61,483 nt of DNA from Aquabacterium sp. (lineage in GTDB: Bacteria > Pseudomonadota > Gammaproteobacteria > Burkholderiales > Burkholderiaceae_C). The DNA is taken from NCBI RefSeq assembly GCF_030652515.1, contig NZ_JAUSAR010000172.1, positions 1 through 61,483 on the forward strand, written 5' to 3'. Under the pieces are notes generated by a model. The model was not told where the DNA came from and searched no databases. It was given only the letters and a program-made list of their open reading frames with translations. Position 1 is the first letter of the stretch. Every line of letters starts with the position of its first letter. The translations under genes were made by a program, and so were the position numbers. This document shows, one piece after another, positions 1 to 7,719 of the stretch.

Positions 1-2
1 CT

Positions 3-44
3 TTGGCCGCTGGCAAGACCCTGGATCAACTGAAAGTAGGCTGA
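3..44 (+). CDS. 3' end of an unidentified gene entering from the left edge
   Basis: One plus-strand frame reads through the first bases and ends in TGA at 42-44, with a plausible C-terminal peptide (LAAGKTLDQLKVG). It would converge with the flhC-like gene that ends at 61. Only 13 residues are visible, so no family can be named and chance cannot be excluded. Confidence 0.25.
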   Translation: MAAGKTLDQLKVG

Positions 45-60
45 TTTCAAGGCCATCGGT

Positions 61-642
61 TCAGGAGGCAGTGGCAGGTGCGGTCGCCATCCCGTGCTTG
101 GGAAATGAGGCCTGGAGCCGAGGGTCGCAACTGTAGCGCTGTACCAGTTTGCAGAACGGACAGTTGTCGCCCAAGTGGACCACGGTGCCGATGGCCATAA
201 GCACATCGCTGCCGCAGGTCGGGCAAGCGAGGACCTCGAACATCGGGGTGCAGGCCAGCCAGATGCCATCGGTGTGCGATGCCAGATCAAACGCCCGGTC
301 AAAACTGATTCGGTGCGGACACTGACAGACGGCTTGGTATCCGCGGTAGGCGCTGACCAGCGTCTCTGCTGCGCCGAAGCCAGTGTTGCGCAGGCGGCGG
401 TAGATCGACATGAAGATTGACGATTCAGCCCTCGCGATGAGGTTGGCGCCGTGATACCACTCCAGGGAGTTGGGCGGACGTCCGCGTGGGATGGTTTGAG
501 GGTCATTGAAGAACAGCCTCTGCACGTCCCGTGGGTTGAGCCCTGTGAGGTGATGGATGGTGCGCACCCGGGCACCCAGTTGTGCACAGTCTTGCGCCAG
601 GCGTATGGCGCACAACTGGCGGTCAGCACGTGTTGACATCAT
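61..642 (-). CDS. flhC: FlhC-like transcriptional activator subunit (SetC/AcaC type)
   Basis: This 193-residue protein matches the FlhC family in length and layout. A helical N-terminal half aligns with FlhC (GARVRTIHHLTGL; later EWY and TGFGAAETLVSAYRGY). A C-terminal four-cysteine cluster follows (C140-x2-C143, C161-x2-C164), as in the FlhC zinc site. In FlhD4C2 complexes FlhC provides DNA contact and activates sigma70 promoters. It lies 12 bp downstream of the flhD-like gene with a strong GGAGG box before ATG-ATG at 642. No flagellar genes are present. Known FlhDC homologues on SXT ICEs (SetCD) and IncC plasmids (AcaCD) activate conjugation genes, and that role is inferred here from the neighbouring element-type genes. 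Confidence 0.85.
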   Translation of the reverse strand: MMSTRADRQLCAIRLAQDCAQLGARVRTIHHLTGLNPRDVQRLFFNDPQTIPRGRPPNSLEWYHGANLIARAESSIFMSIYRRLRNTGFGAAETLVSAYRGYQAVCQCPHRISFDRAFDLASHTDGIWLACTPMFEVLACPTCGSDVLMAIGTVVHLGDNCPFCKLVQRYSCDPRLQASFPKHGMATAPATAS

Positions 643-654
643 GGTCCCCTCCAG

Positions 655-975
655 TCACGACATGCTTGCGGGCACCATGGGCGCGAGTTGCCGTGGCCTT
701 GGCGCATGAACGGCGGCCAGTGATGCCTGAAGCGGCGCGGGCGCCTTGAGCAAGGCAAGCAAATCCTGGCGTGGAGGGAAGAGGGTGCTTTGGCCGATTT
801 GATCGACGAATGCCCACAACTGTTCCTGGCTCATGGCACCAAGGAAATCTGCTTGGGCGGCGTCCAGCCCGAACTTGCCGCATGTCGATACCCGATCTTG
901 CGCGATGCCCAGCCTGATGGCTTGCAACAGGTACAAATTGGTCAACTGCACATCGGTGAACTGGATGCTGCTCAT
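655..975 (-). CDS. flhD: FlhD-like transcriptional activator subunit (SetD/AcaD type)
   Basis: The 106-residue product has the FlhD core: a helical start (TDVQLTNLYLLQAIRLG), then AQDR, GLDAAQADFLGAMS and the FVDQIGQSTLFPPR segment matching the end of the FlhD core. FlhD forms the DNA-binding heterohexamer with FlhC. An upstream in-frame ATG exists at 1068, but ATG 975 is preferred because AGGAGA sits seven bases before it and the extra N-terminus does not look like FlhD. The tail after residue 75 is Ala/Pro-rich and not family-typical. It is the first gene of a two-gene operon with the flhC-like gene, most likely controlling transfer functions of the element. Confidence 0.8.
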   Translation of the reverse strand: MSSIQFTDVQLTNLYLLQAIRLGIAQDRVSTCGKFGLDAAQADFLGAMSQEQLWAFVDQIGQSTLFPPRQDLLALLKAPAPLQASLAAVHAPRPRQLAPMVPASMS

Positions 976-1214
976 GGTCTTCTCCTGTCGGTGTGCCCAG
1001 ATGTGAGTCGAGATGGGCCAGGTTTTGCGGCGAGGTGTGACTGCTTTGGTGTTGTGTGTGTGGAGCAATGAGTCGGCTCAGCATATTCATGACCATCGAG
1101 TGGAATCAATGCCCGAGAGCGGGGGGATGGTGTGTTTGCCATCGACAAAAGCCCGCATTGCCTGCCGCATTTGTCACTGTCAATGGGCGCGATGCTATGA
1201 ACTTGGCTTCGACA
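976..1214 (-). promoter_or_regulatory. Upstream region of the flhDC-like operon
   Basis: About 240 bp lie between a terminator-like hairpin and the flhD-like start. Short ORFs on both strands have no recognisable product or good ribosome site. The stretch should hold the operon promoter and an mRNA leader. I could not pick a convincing -35/-10 pair by eye. Confidence 0.4.
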
Positions 1215-1247
1215 TAAAAAAGCCACCAGAGCCATGGCCCTGGTGGT
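1215..1247 (-). terminator. Rho-independent terminator after the DUF932 gene
   Basis: A hairpin (CCACCAG at 1223-1229 with CTGGTGG at 1240-1246, stem extended by GCC/GGC around AT) is followed on the minus strand by a run of six T (A run at 1216-1221). It sits 20 bp past the stop codon of the DUF932 gene, so it separates that gene from the downstream flhDC-like pair. Confidence 0.75.
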
Positions 1248-1266
1248 GAATCACTGTGATCCGAGA

Positions 1267-2328
1267 TCAGATGGCTTGCGCCAACTCCTTCCATTCCTTG
1301 ACGGGCAGTTCGATCAACTTCCCGCCCAGGGCTTCGAACTCGGTCGCACGGTCGTAGTCCTCAACTTCCTGGGAGAAGTGCGTGACGGCATTCACCAGGC
1401 CATACCCCGACAGATCACCTTCGGCGATCAGGTGTCGCAGCACCCCGGCGCGTTCGGCGTCATTCAATGTGTAGCGCTGAGCCAGCACTTCCACCGTCTT
1501 GACGGGGTTGCCGACGAGGTGAATCTGCAAGGTCTTTTGCATCTTCTGTGCGGCCTGCATGAACGTTGCTTCAGACACGGCTGCCTGCACCACGTCGCGA
1601 ACCTTCAGGAAGAAGGCCTTGTCGTCGGCCTGCAAGGTGTCGTCCTTGAAGACCATGATGCTTTCGTCGGATCCGAGTGCCCGCCCGACGTGGGTTTTGC
1701 GCAAGGAGCGGTCTGAAGCAATCAGGCCATTGCGGCACACCAGTCGATACAGCAAGGGCTGCACCGACAGCGTGCCTTGTCCCACCTCCGAATTGGAGAT
1801 GACCACGCCAGCCTGGACGATGTCGCCAGGCGCCATTTCGACCTTCAATTGCGGTGTGATGCACTTGATGTACATCCTCGTGTCGGTGAGTTCCACAGAC
1901 TCGAAGCGCACATCAGGCAACTGCTGCAGGATGGGCAGCACACTTTCGGCCAGATCGTAGTTGTCAAGGCGACGATAGCGGTCTGACAGCACGGCCCGGA
2001 CGTTGCCATCCAGCGTGCGAATCATGCGGCGGTCATCGTCGCTTTGCAGCCAGGTGTTCACGTTGCGGTCCAGCAGCACCGGTTGCTCGGATCGCATGCG
2101 CTCGAAGTACGCATAGGGAATCTTCAGTTTATCCGCCAACTGGCGGCGCGCCAGCGGCAAAACGCCATAGGGCGTGGAGACCCCGCCTTCGCCAATGACG
2201 AGGCGGGTCTCGCCTGTGTCATCGGTGTCGTGCCTCAACAGCGACGAGGGGAGCACCAGGTCCTTCTTTGATTGCAACTGGCGCTCAAGTTCATGGGCCA
2301 GGCTCACCAGGGAACGTCCGCTTCTCAT
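1267..2328 (-). CDS. DUF932 family element protein
   Basis: This 353-residue protein resembles DUF932 proteins of plasmids, phages and ICEs. Visible family-type segments are the TPYGVLPLARRQLADKLKIPYAYFERM region near the N-terminus, the conserved RAVLSDRYRRLDNYDLAE stretch and the GVVISNSEVGQGTLSVQPLLYRLVCRNG block. The biochemical function is unknown. The family is common beside DNA-processing genes of mobile elements. The start at 2328 is preferred over an upstream ATG because AGGAG lies seven bases before it. A T-rich hairpin terminator follows the gene. The upstream 234 bp up to the primase-like gene suggests it has its own promoter. Confidence 0.8.
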   Translation of the reverse strand: MRSGRSLVSLAHELERQLQSKKDLVLPSSLLRHDTDDTGETRLVIGEGGVSTPYGVLPLARRQLADKLKIPYAYFERMRSEQPVLLDRNVNTWLQSDDDRRMIRTLDGNVRAVLSDRYRRLDNYDLAESVLPILQQLPDVRFESVELTDTRMYIKCITPQLKVEMAPGDIVQAGVVISNSEVGQGTLSVQPLLYRLVCRNGLIASDRSLRKTHVGRALGSDESIMVFKDDTLQADDKAFFLKVRDVVQAAVSEATFMQAAQKMQKTLQIHLVGNPVKTVEVLAQRYTLNDAERAGVLRHLIAEGDLSGYGLVNAVTHFSQEVEDYDRATEFEALGGKLIELPVKEWKELAQAI

Positions 2329-2410
2329 ATCAAGCTCCTGTTCGGGAAAGAAATGGCGGAGACGGCATGACCCACATGCGGGGATGCACATCCCCGCCAG
2401 GGTTGATGAC

Positions 2411-2430
2411 GGATGGGTGTTGACCCATCC
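2411..2430. repeat. Perfect 8-bp inverted repeat between the primase-like and DUF932 genes
   Basis: GGATGGGT and ACCCATCC are separated by four bases. No T-run follows on either strand, so this is as likely an operator for the DUF932 gene as a terminator of the primase-like gene. Confidence 0.4.
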
Positions 2431-2562
2431 ACACAGGGCGCAAACTGACCACAGGCCAGGGCTTCGCCCAACTTACAAATCACTCATTCAAAACGCCAGG
2501 GCTGTCTTTGCCTTGCCATGTGGTTTGGCCTGGTCTGACAGCTACCAGTGGGGATACATGAC

Positions 2563-3573
2563 TTACGTGGTTCGGGAGGCGTGTTCCGCCTTGGCCAGCC
2601 ACACATCGGCCCAGTCGGTGCCCGGGATCTTGGGCAAGAGCACCCGAACTTGCCGGGGGCCGCTCTGGTGCTCCTGCTTCTTCAGCCGCCGAGCCAGGGC
2701 AAAGGCAAACATCTGGCCGTCAAAGTCCGCTTGGGCATCGTTATCGGCATAGATGCAGATGCTCTGCACCGAGTCGGGCAGCCACAGCTTTTCCAGGTTC
2801 CCGGCGTTGAGTCCTGCCCACACGGGTTTGCCGGTGGCCAGGTGCACCGCCATGGCGGTCTCGATGCCCTCGGCAATGGCCAGTTCGTGCTCGGGTTCGA
2901 ACAAGCGCACGGAAGCACCATTGATGCCCGAGGAGAGAACCTTTTTGGCCTCGCTCACATTGGCCTTGCGGCCATCCTTCAGATACGTGCGGTGCAGCGT
3001 GACCGCGTGACCATCGGCGCCCTGGATGCAAGCCAGCATGGCGGCGTATTCGGCCACTTTGCGCGACTTGCCCGAGGTGGGATCCTTCTCGTAATAGCCC
3101 AGCGCTGGATGCAGGCGCAGCACCTTGGGGTAGTGGGCCAAGGCGAGCCGCCGACCGGATAGGTAGCGGTCCACCTCATCACCGGGTGTCACGGGCTTGG
3201 CTTCTTCCCAGAGTCGCTTGGCCAGAGCCTTCATACGCTCGGCCGAAGGCTCCGGTGACGCCACATGCGGGGCAGGGCGCGAGGTGCCCACCACGCGTTC
3301 GACTTCCTTGAGCGCGGTGTTGAAATCCAGGCCTGTGACAGCCTGCAGCAGCTTGAAGCCACCTCCCGCGCCACAGGCGCGACAGTGGTAGTTGCCTTCA
3401 CCGAACTTGTCGGTGTACTGAAACCGGTCCGTGCCACCACAGAGCGGGCAGGGCTGGTTGCGCTTTTTGAGAATCTGCTCGCCAACGCCCAGGCTGCTAA
3501 GGATTTCAGTCCAGCGACCATGGGCTCGGCGTTTGACGTCTTCAATGCGAGCTTCGTACTCGGGGTTGTTCAT
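2563..3573 (-). CDS. Primase-like zinc-finger/toprim protein
   Basis: The 336-residue product has a CHC2-type zinc ribbon (C42-x2-C45 and C64-x2-C67) followed by a linker and a toprim domain. In the toprim domain, AEGIETA supplies the acidic residue (about E235) and IYADNDAQAD supplies the DxD metal site (D277, D279). This matches phage P4 alpha-type and plasmid primases without the helicase part. It would synthesise RNA primers during element replication or after conjugative transfer. The ATG at 3573 has CGGAG seven bases upstream. A 68-residue upstream extension is possible but rejected because it is Arg/Pro-rich and non-homologous. It is followed by a gap containing an inverted repeat. Confidence 0.82.
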   Translation of the reverse strand: MNNPEYEARIEDVKRRAHGRWTEILSSLGVGEQILKKRNQPCPLCGGTDRFQYTDKFGEGNYHCRACGAGGGFKLLQAVTGLDFNTALKEVERVVGTSRPAPHVASPEPSAERMKALAKRLWEEAKPVTPGDEVDRYLSGRRLALAHYPKVLRLHPALGYYEKDPTSGKSRKVAEYAAMLACIQGADGHAVTLHRTYLKDGRKANVSEAKKVLSSGINGASVRLFEPEHELAIAEGIETAMAVHLATGKPVWAGLNAGNLEKLWLPDSVQSICIYADNDAQADFDGQMFAFALARRLKKQEHQSGPRQVRVLLPKIPGTDWADVWLAKAEHASRTT

Positions 3574-3620
3574 GATGAACTCCGTGTTGATGACATGCTC
3601 TGCAGGGGATAGAGCAGCGG

Positions 3621-3938
3621 TCAGCCGCGATGGCGAACCGATGGGGTGAACAACTGGCCCGCCTGCAGTGCTTCGATCACGCTGTGCTCGATGAACGCCC
3701 AGGGCAGTTGGTGCTGGGTGTGCAAGACCTGGCCTATGTCGTCCAGGCGTTCGACCTTGAAACCTGCCTGGCTCCACAGCACGCGGTAGGTCAGCCAGTC
3801 GGCACCGGCGATGACAAAGATGCGGCCGGCCTGGCCGGTCAATACTTCGCTTTCCTTGACCAGGAACTCGATGTCCTGGGGTTCAACGACCATCAGCATG
3901 GGGATGCGGTGGCCATGGGCGTATGCTTGTTTGTGCAT
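3621..3938 (-). CDS. Hypothetical protein, 105 aa
   Basis: This is a small protein of mixed alpha/beta character (PMLMVVEPQDIEFLV, IFVIAGADWLTYRVLW) with no signal peptide or membrane segment. I do not recognise the family. The internal ATG at 3938 is preferred to ATG 3950 because GGAG is correctly placed before the second one. It lies 47 bp upstream of the primase-like gene on the same strand and is probably co-transcribed with it, so a role in element maintenance is possible but not shown. Confidence 0.6.
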   Translation of the reverse strand: MHKQAYAHGHRIPMLMVVEPQDIEFLVKESEVLTGQAGRIFVIAGADWLTYRVLWSQAGFKVERLDDIGQVLHTQHQLPWAFIEHSVIEALQAGQLFTPSVRHRG

Positions 3939-4025
3939 AGGGCACTCCATGTATGAGGTGATGTGAGGTGACGGCCAGGGCCGATCGGAACGATCTGGCC
4001 TTGGCGTTGTTTGGGGCTGTTGGGA

Positions 4026-4568
4026 TCAGGTGAACAGGTCACCCTGCTCGGACATCTGCTTGAGCTGTTCATTGATCCATTGCGGATTCCTGGCTAGGCG
4101 GGCCTCAACCCACTGGGGGTTGCTGGCGATGGCATCGCGAACCCATTGGGGATAGCGCTCAAGCGATTCCGACAGCCAGGCTTTGAGCTTGTTGCGGATG
4201 TGGTCGCGGATGTCTTGCGCATCCACGAGGCCGCAGTACGCGATGGGCGACAGCGGGCTGCATCCCACGACACGCAGGCAGTTCACGAACGAGAAGGGCT
4301 GTTGGTCCTTGTCCCGCTCGGTGAACACCCAGCGCAGGGTGTCGAACTTGTCTTCCAGCGGCGTGGCCGGGTCAGACAACTGGTTGATCTCTTGCAGCAA
4401 GCGCCAGTGCAGGAAGACGATGTCTTCCTCGCTCCAGTCGATGCGGTCGGGCGGATCGTCCAGCGACAGTGGGTGTGGCGATTGATCCGGAAAAACGGAC
4501 TGCGTCGCCCCCATGAAGCCATTCAAGGCAGCTGGGGGGTGAACCAGGGATGTGCTCGTGTGCAGCAT
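4026..4568 (-). CDS. Hypothetical protein with a triple PQW repeat, 180 aa
   Basis: The protein is not one I recognise. Its C-terminal 50 residues contain three evenly spaced copies of a PQW motif (YPQWVRDAI, NPQWVEARL, NPQWINEQL), each followed by a short amphipathic helix, like a small helical repeat. The central part is acidic and hydrophilic (DWSEEDIVFLHWRLLQEI) and contains three Cys residues. ATG 4568 is chosen because GGAGG precedes it by six bases; the longer form from 4607 lacks a ribosome site. It is the first gene of the leftmost minus-strand cluster. Confidence 0.6.
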   Translation of the reverse strand: MLHTSTSLVHPPAALNGFMGATQSVFPDQSPHPLSLDDPPDRIDWSEEDIVFLHWRLLQEINQLSDPATPLEDKFDTLRWVFTERDKDQQPFSFVNCLRVVGCSPLSPIAYCGLVDAQDIRDHIRNKLKAWLSESLERYPQWVRDAIASNPQWVEARLARNPQWINEQLKQMSEQGDLFT

Positions 4569-5060
4569 CGTGGCCTCCATGTGAAATTGGGAGGCACGGC
4601 GCACCACGGGTGGGGCAATGCCCCACAGGGTGATGAACAGTCGGCAAGGTGTTTTGACGCCCTGCCGATGGCGATAAAGAGACTCCAGGGCTGGCTTGAT
4701 CGGGCAGTGAGCCCGTTCGGATCGGTGTGCCAGCTACCGATCGAAGAAGGCTTTCTGGGTGAGGGCGCGCATGCGGCGTCAGTGCAGTCGTGCACTCACC
4801 ACGAAAGTCGCTTCGATGGCATCGGGACGGTGGTGACCGTCAAGGGTTTGATGTGAACTCCAGGGCTTGCCTTGTTTGAATGCAGGGCCAGCTGCTGCAA
4901 GTCTGCAAGGTAGTGCCTTGCCATGAGGATGGTCAAGATGGTTCCATGCCAAAACGGGGGCTGATGCCGAAAGGGCCTTCAAATGCCGATGATTCCCGGT
5001 GGTGATGCATGGACGCGGTTCGCAAGATGGTGGCGAGCACGCCAGTCACGGGAGCGCGAC
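4569..5060. promoter_or_regulatory. Divergent intergenic region, about 490 bp
   Basis: This gap separates the minus-strand backbone cluster from the plus-strand DUF1845-like gene, so it must hold two divergent promoters. Short overlapping ORFs have no credible product. Near its right end, GCCAAAA at 4948-4954 and GCCGAAA at 4966-4972 form an 18-bp spaced repeat. A similar pair recurs before the next plus-strand gene at 6778, so these are candidate activator sites. Confidence 0.4.
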
Positions 5061-5816
5061 ATGTCTGATATTCACCAGATCGTCAAGATGGACCAAGGCG
5101 GGGTCAATGACCGCATCCTGGCCAAAGAAAGCAAGGCAGATTTCAGGCGCATCGAAGCGGCCAGTGTGAAGATGCCCACGCGCTTCACCAGCGCGGAGGG
5201 CAAGCGCTTCTTTGTTCGCCTGTTCAACACCTTGCAACTCAACATGCACTTCATCTCGGTGATCGCACGCACCCGTCTGGATCACGATGACATCGTCAAG
5301 GTGGAGGCCAGCGTTCGGGCGAAGCTTGACGCGGTCAACGAGAGCTTGAACAGTGCCATCGATGGCGCAGAAGCCTTGTTCAAGGCCCATGGCATCACCA
5401 GTGTGGCGACGTATGACACCGTGGCCCTGTCGGTGGACGTCAGTGTGCTGTCTTCGTTTGGGCGTCGCTTCCTGGAGGTCCTGGGTAAGCTTGACCAGTT
5501 GATGCCACTGCTCCAGACGCTGGAGATCCATGAGGTGATCACTGCGCAGGCGGTGGACATCCAGCGCGCCAGCCTCAAGCGTCAGGTGCGCGACGTGGCC
5601 AACGGGGCTCGCAATCTGGCCACTGGCCTGAGGCGCCGCATGAATGCCATGGGTGAACGGGGTGAGGGCGGTCCCGAGTCTGTGCCAGCCCCAGCAGCAA
5701 ATGTTCAAGCATCTGGTGTGCTTGCTCAGGAGTTGGAAGCGACCGGCGATGATGCAAGTGTTTCGTCAGCCACGGACACCATGGAGCCTGTGGATGCTGC
5801 TGTTGTCGTCAAGTAG
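5061..5816 (+). CDS. Putative DUF1845/AcaB-like element regulator, 251 aa
   Basis: The 251-residue soluble protein starts with a basic segment (VNDRILAKESKADFRRIEAA). A long helical domain follows (RFFVRLFNTLQLNMHFISVIART; FGRRFLEVLGKLDQLMPLLQTLEIH). It ends in an Ala/Glu-rich, probably disordered tail after residue 200. Size and helical layout remind me of DUF1845 proteins, the family of the IncC conjugation activator AcaB. That assignment is from memory and tentative. ATG 5061 has GGAG seven bases upstream and is preferred over ATG 4983. The presence of FlhDC-like activators in the same element fits the AcaB/AcaCD pairing known from IncC. Confidence 0.5.
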   Translation: MSDIHQIVKMDQGGVNDRILAKESKADFRRIEAASVKMPTRFTSAEGKRFFVRLFNTLQLNMHFISVIARTRLDHDDIVKVEASVRAKLDAVNESLNSAIDGAEALFKAHGITSVATYDTVALSVDVSVLSSFGRRFLEVLGKLDQLMPLLQTLEIHEVITAQAVDIQRASLKRQVRDVANGARNLATGLRRRMNAMGERGEGGPESVPAPAANVQASGVLAQELEATGDDASVSSATDTMEPVDAAVVVK

Positions 5817-6190
5817 CTACTCAACGCGACCTGGTTGATGCTGGCAAGCGCCACGCGCAAGGGGCCGACTTCACGGACGATTTCGAGGAGCAAAAGCCGT
5901 TCTTGCTTGAGGCGTCCCATGTCGTCCGCTAAGGTGATATCGGGACGCATGTTGCGCCACCGTCGCAGTCGATACCTGCCTGCCTGTGCCTGTCCACGTT
6001 GCGCTGAGCCATCCCGTTGACGAGGCACTATGTACTTGGAGTTGCTCACAACCACACCGTGCGACCGGGACGCCGCCGATGTGATGCCGGAGTCGTGCGT
6101 CCCTATCGGCATGCGCAAACCCTGACCTAGCGCCGCCGCTACAGAGCAGGTCATGTCTTCCATCGGCATTCGCCGTGAAGAGGCCAGATC
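5817..6190. other. Intergenic region before the AlpA-like gene
   Basis: These 374 bp hold no ORF with a convincing start or product on either strand. They must contain the promoter of the AlpA-like gene. I see no strong hairpin, repeat or promoter consensus. Confidence 0.35.
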
Positions 6191-6445
6191 ATGCCCAAAC
6201 CCAACCGGGGTGCCGTTGTCGTGCCCGCGGCACCTGTCCATGCTGTTGCGGCGCCATCATTGCCGCAAGTTGGCTTTCTCCGACAGGCACAGGTTCTGCA
6301 ATTTGTTCCCATCTCCAAGTCCACACTGTGGCGGCGCGTGCAGACGCGCACCTTTCCTGAACCCGTCAAGCTGTCGGTGCGCGTGACCGTCTGGCGGGTG
6401 GAGGACATCAGGCAATGGATCGCTGAACAGAGTAGCCGTGCCTGA
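6191..6445 (+). CDS. AlpA-family helix-turn-helix regulator/excisionase-like protein
   Basis: The 84-residue protein ends in the typical AlpA motif run: VPISKSTLWRRVQ (helix-turn-helix), then FPEPVKLSVRVTVWRVEDI and a final WIAEQ. AlpA of CP4-57 activates an integrase gene, and relatives act as excisionases or small repressors on mobile elements. The N-terminal 30 residues (PKPNRGAVVVPAAPVHAV) are an extension before the winged-helix part. GAGG is placed seven bases before the ATG. Its position directly before a recombinase-fold gene is consistent with regulating that gene or the element. Confidence 0.8.
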   Translation: MPKPNRGAVVVPAAPVHAVAAPSLPQVGFLRQAQVLQFVPISKSTLWRRVQTRTFPEPVKLSVRVTVWRVEDIRQWIAEQSSRA

Positions 6446-6777
6446 CGCCCCTTGCTGAAGCCAATGTTCACGCTTTCAGAGCCCACCCCCTTGCCATGCA
6501 CCCTGCTTGGCATGCCTTGCCCCGACATTGAGCGCGCAGGGGCCTTGGCACAGGCCAATGCATGGGAAGTGTGCCTCAGCCCATGCGGGGCGGTGCCACG
6601 GAACTTGCTTGCTTCTGGGTGTTTTCACGTGGCTTTTGTCCACGCCAAAGCAGATCTGCCTGATGCCGAAACCCCCCGCCTTCACCGGCGATTTCGACTG
6701 GTGAAAATTGCGATCAGGGTTGAGCATGAAGGCGCTTTGGCAGCGTGAGGACAAGTAAACAAAGCAGGGAGAGGGTC
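6446..6777 (+). other. Intergenic region with a doubtful 94-codon ORF (6464-6748)
   Basis: An ORF from 6464 to 6748 overlaps the next reading frame but lacks a ribosome site and resembles no family I know, so it is not called as a gene. The region contains GCCAAAG (6644-6650) and GCCGAAA (6665-6671), echoing the pair before 5061. It probably includes the promoter of the recombinase-fold gene. Confidence 0.3.
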
Positions 6778-7719
6778 ATGTCATGCGCACCAGAACTGGA
6801 ACCAGACGGGGGCACCGTTGCCCATTCGATCAGGATGCTCAAGGAGGTCATCGATGGCGACACCTATGAGGCCGTGGCCGCGCGGTTTGGCGTGTCACGC
6901 ACGGCGGTTGAGCGGCGCATCAAAGCCATAGCGGTGCAGTTGAGCCAAGTGGCCGACATCGATGGCTTGAATGAAGATGGCGCTGCATTCGTCAGACGCT
7001 TGCGCCTGCACCGCGATGCCATCCTGACGGCCTTGGAGGATTTCGATCCGAGAAAGACGGTCGAACATCGTTCAAGCCGCATCGTCTCCATGGATGAGAT
7101 CATCCAGGCAGGCAAGCGCATCAAGGGGCGCAGCAATCGGGCCTGGCATGACCTGTCGCTGTTCTATCTCCTGTTTGCCACGGGCGCACGTCCCCTGGAA
7201 ATCGCCCGCCTCGAAGTGAGGGACTACCTGAGCTCCGATGGCAGCGTTCGGCGCCACTCTCAAATGCGTGCCGAGGTGGCCATCACTGGAAAGGCCCGCC
7301 CATTGCACTTCGCCAGCACGAGGCTGGACGAATCGCTTTCAAACTACTTGGAAGAGCGCCTGAGGCTCGGGCTGGGCTTGGGACGGGATGGTGCTTACAG
7401 AGGGCTTGATCCAGATAGCCGCTTGTTCCTGTCTACAGCAGGAGAGGGGTTCAAGATCACACCCTATGGTGCGCCTGGTCAGCGACGGTTCTTGTGTCGA
7501 CCGATCCTGGAGACCTATCGCAAGCTGTTTCGCTATGCCGAGATGAAAGGCGTGACGGCGCTGTCTGTGCGTCGCACCGTCGTGGCACGCCTCTATGAGC
7601 GTGGCGCTGATGAGGACGATGTCGGCCTGATCCTGGGCATCAGCGAACGCAGTGCGGTGCGCGAACTGCTGGCTCGCCACAAGCCGACCATCGAGCAACT
7701 GCTCGATGAACTGGTGTGA
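6778..7719 (+). CDS. Tyrosine-recombinase-fold protein lacking catalytic residues, with N-terminal HTH
   Basis: The 313-residue protein begins with a homeodomain-like helix-turn-helix (TYEAVAARFGVSRTAVERRI, residues 29-48). A tyrosine recombinase-like domain follows. The first Arg is present (GARPLEIARL, R138), as are the beta-hairpin Lys (TGKARPLHF, K172) and the Arg of the HxxR box (LSVRRTVVARL, R265). The His of that box is Leu, the second His/Trp position is Ile (LGISERSAV), and the nucleophilic Tyr position falls on Leu297. It is therefore unlikely to cut DNA and may be a DNA-binding regulator derived from an integrase. ATG 6778 with GGAGAGG upstream is chosen over 6745. It overlaps the DUF1173 gene. 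Confidence 0.7.
   Translation: MSCAPELEPDGGTVAHSIRMLKEVIDGDTYEAVAARFGVSRTAVERRIKAIAVQLSQVADIDGLNEDGAAFVRRLRLHRDAILTALEDFDPRKTVEHRSSRIVSMDEIIQAGKRIKGRSNRAWHDLSLFYLLFATGARPLEIARLEVRDYLSSDGSVRRHSQMRAEVAITGKARPLHFASTRLDESLSNYLEERLRLGLGLGRDGAYRGLDPDSRLFLSTAGEGFKITPYGAPGQRRFLCRPILETYRKLFRYAEMKGVTALSVRRTVVARLYERGADEDDVGLILGISERSAVRELLARHKPTIEQLLDELV

Noticed and set aside
61..975. Chromosomal flagellar master regulator
   Set aside because: No flagellar or chemotaxis genes nearby; all neighbours are plasmid/ICE types.
6778..7719. Active integrase of the element
   Set aside because: The catalytic Tyr and both His positions are not conserved, and no att-like repeat is visible nearby.
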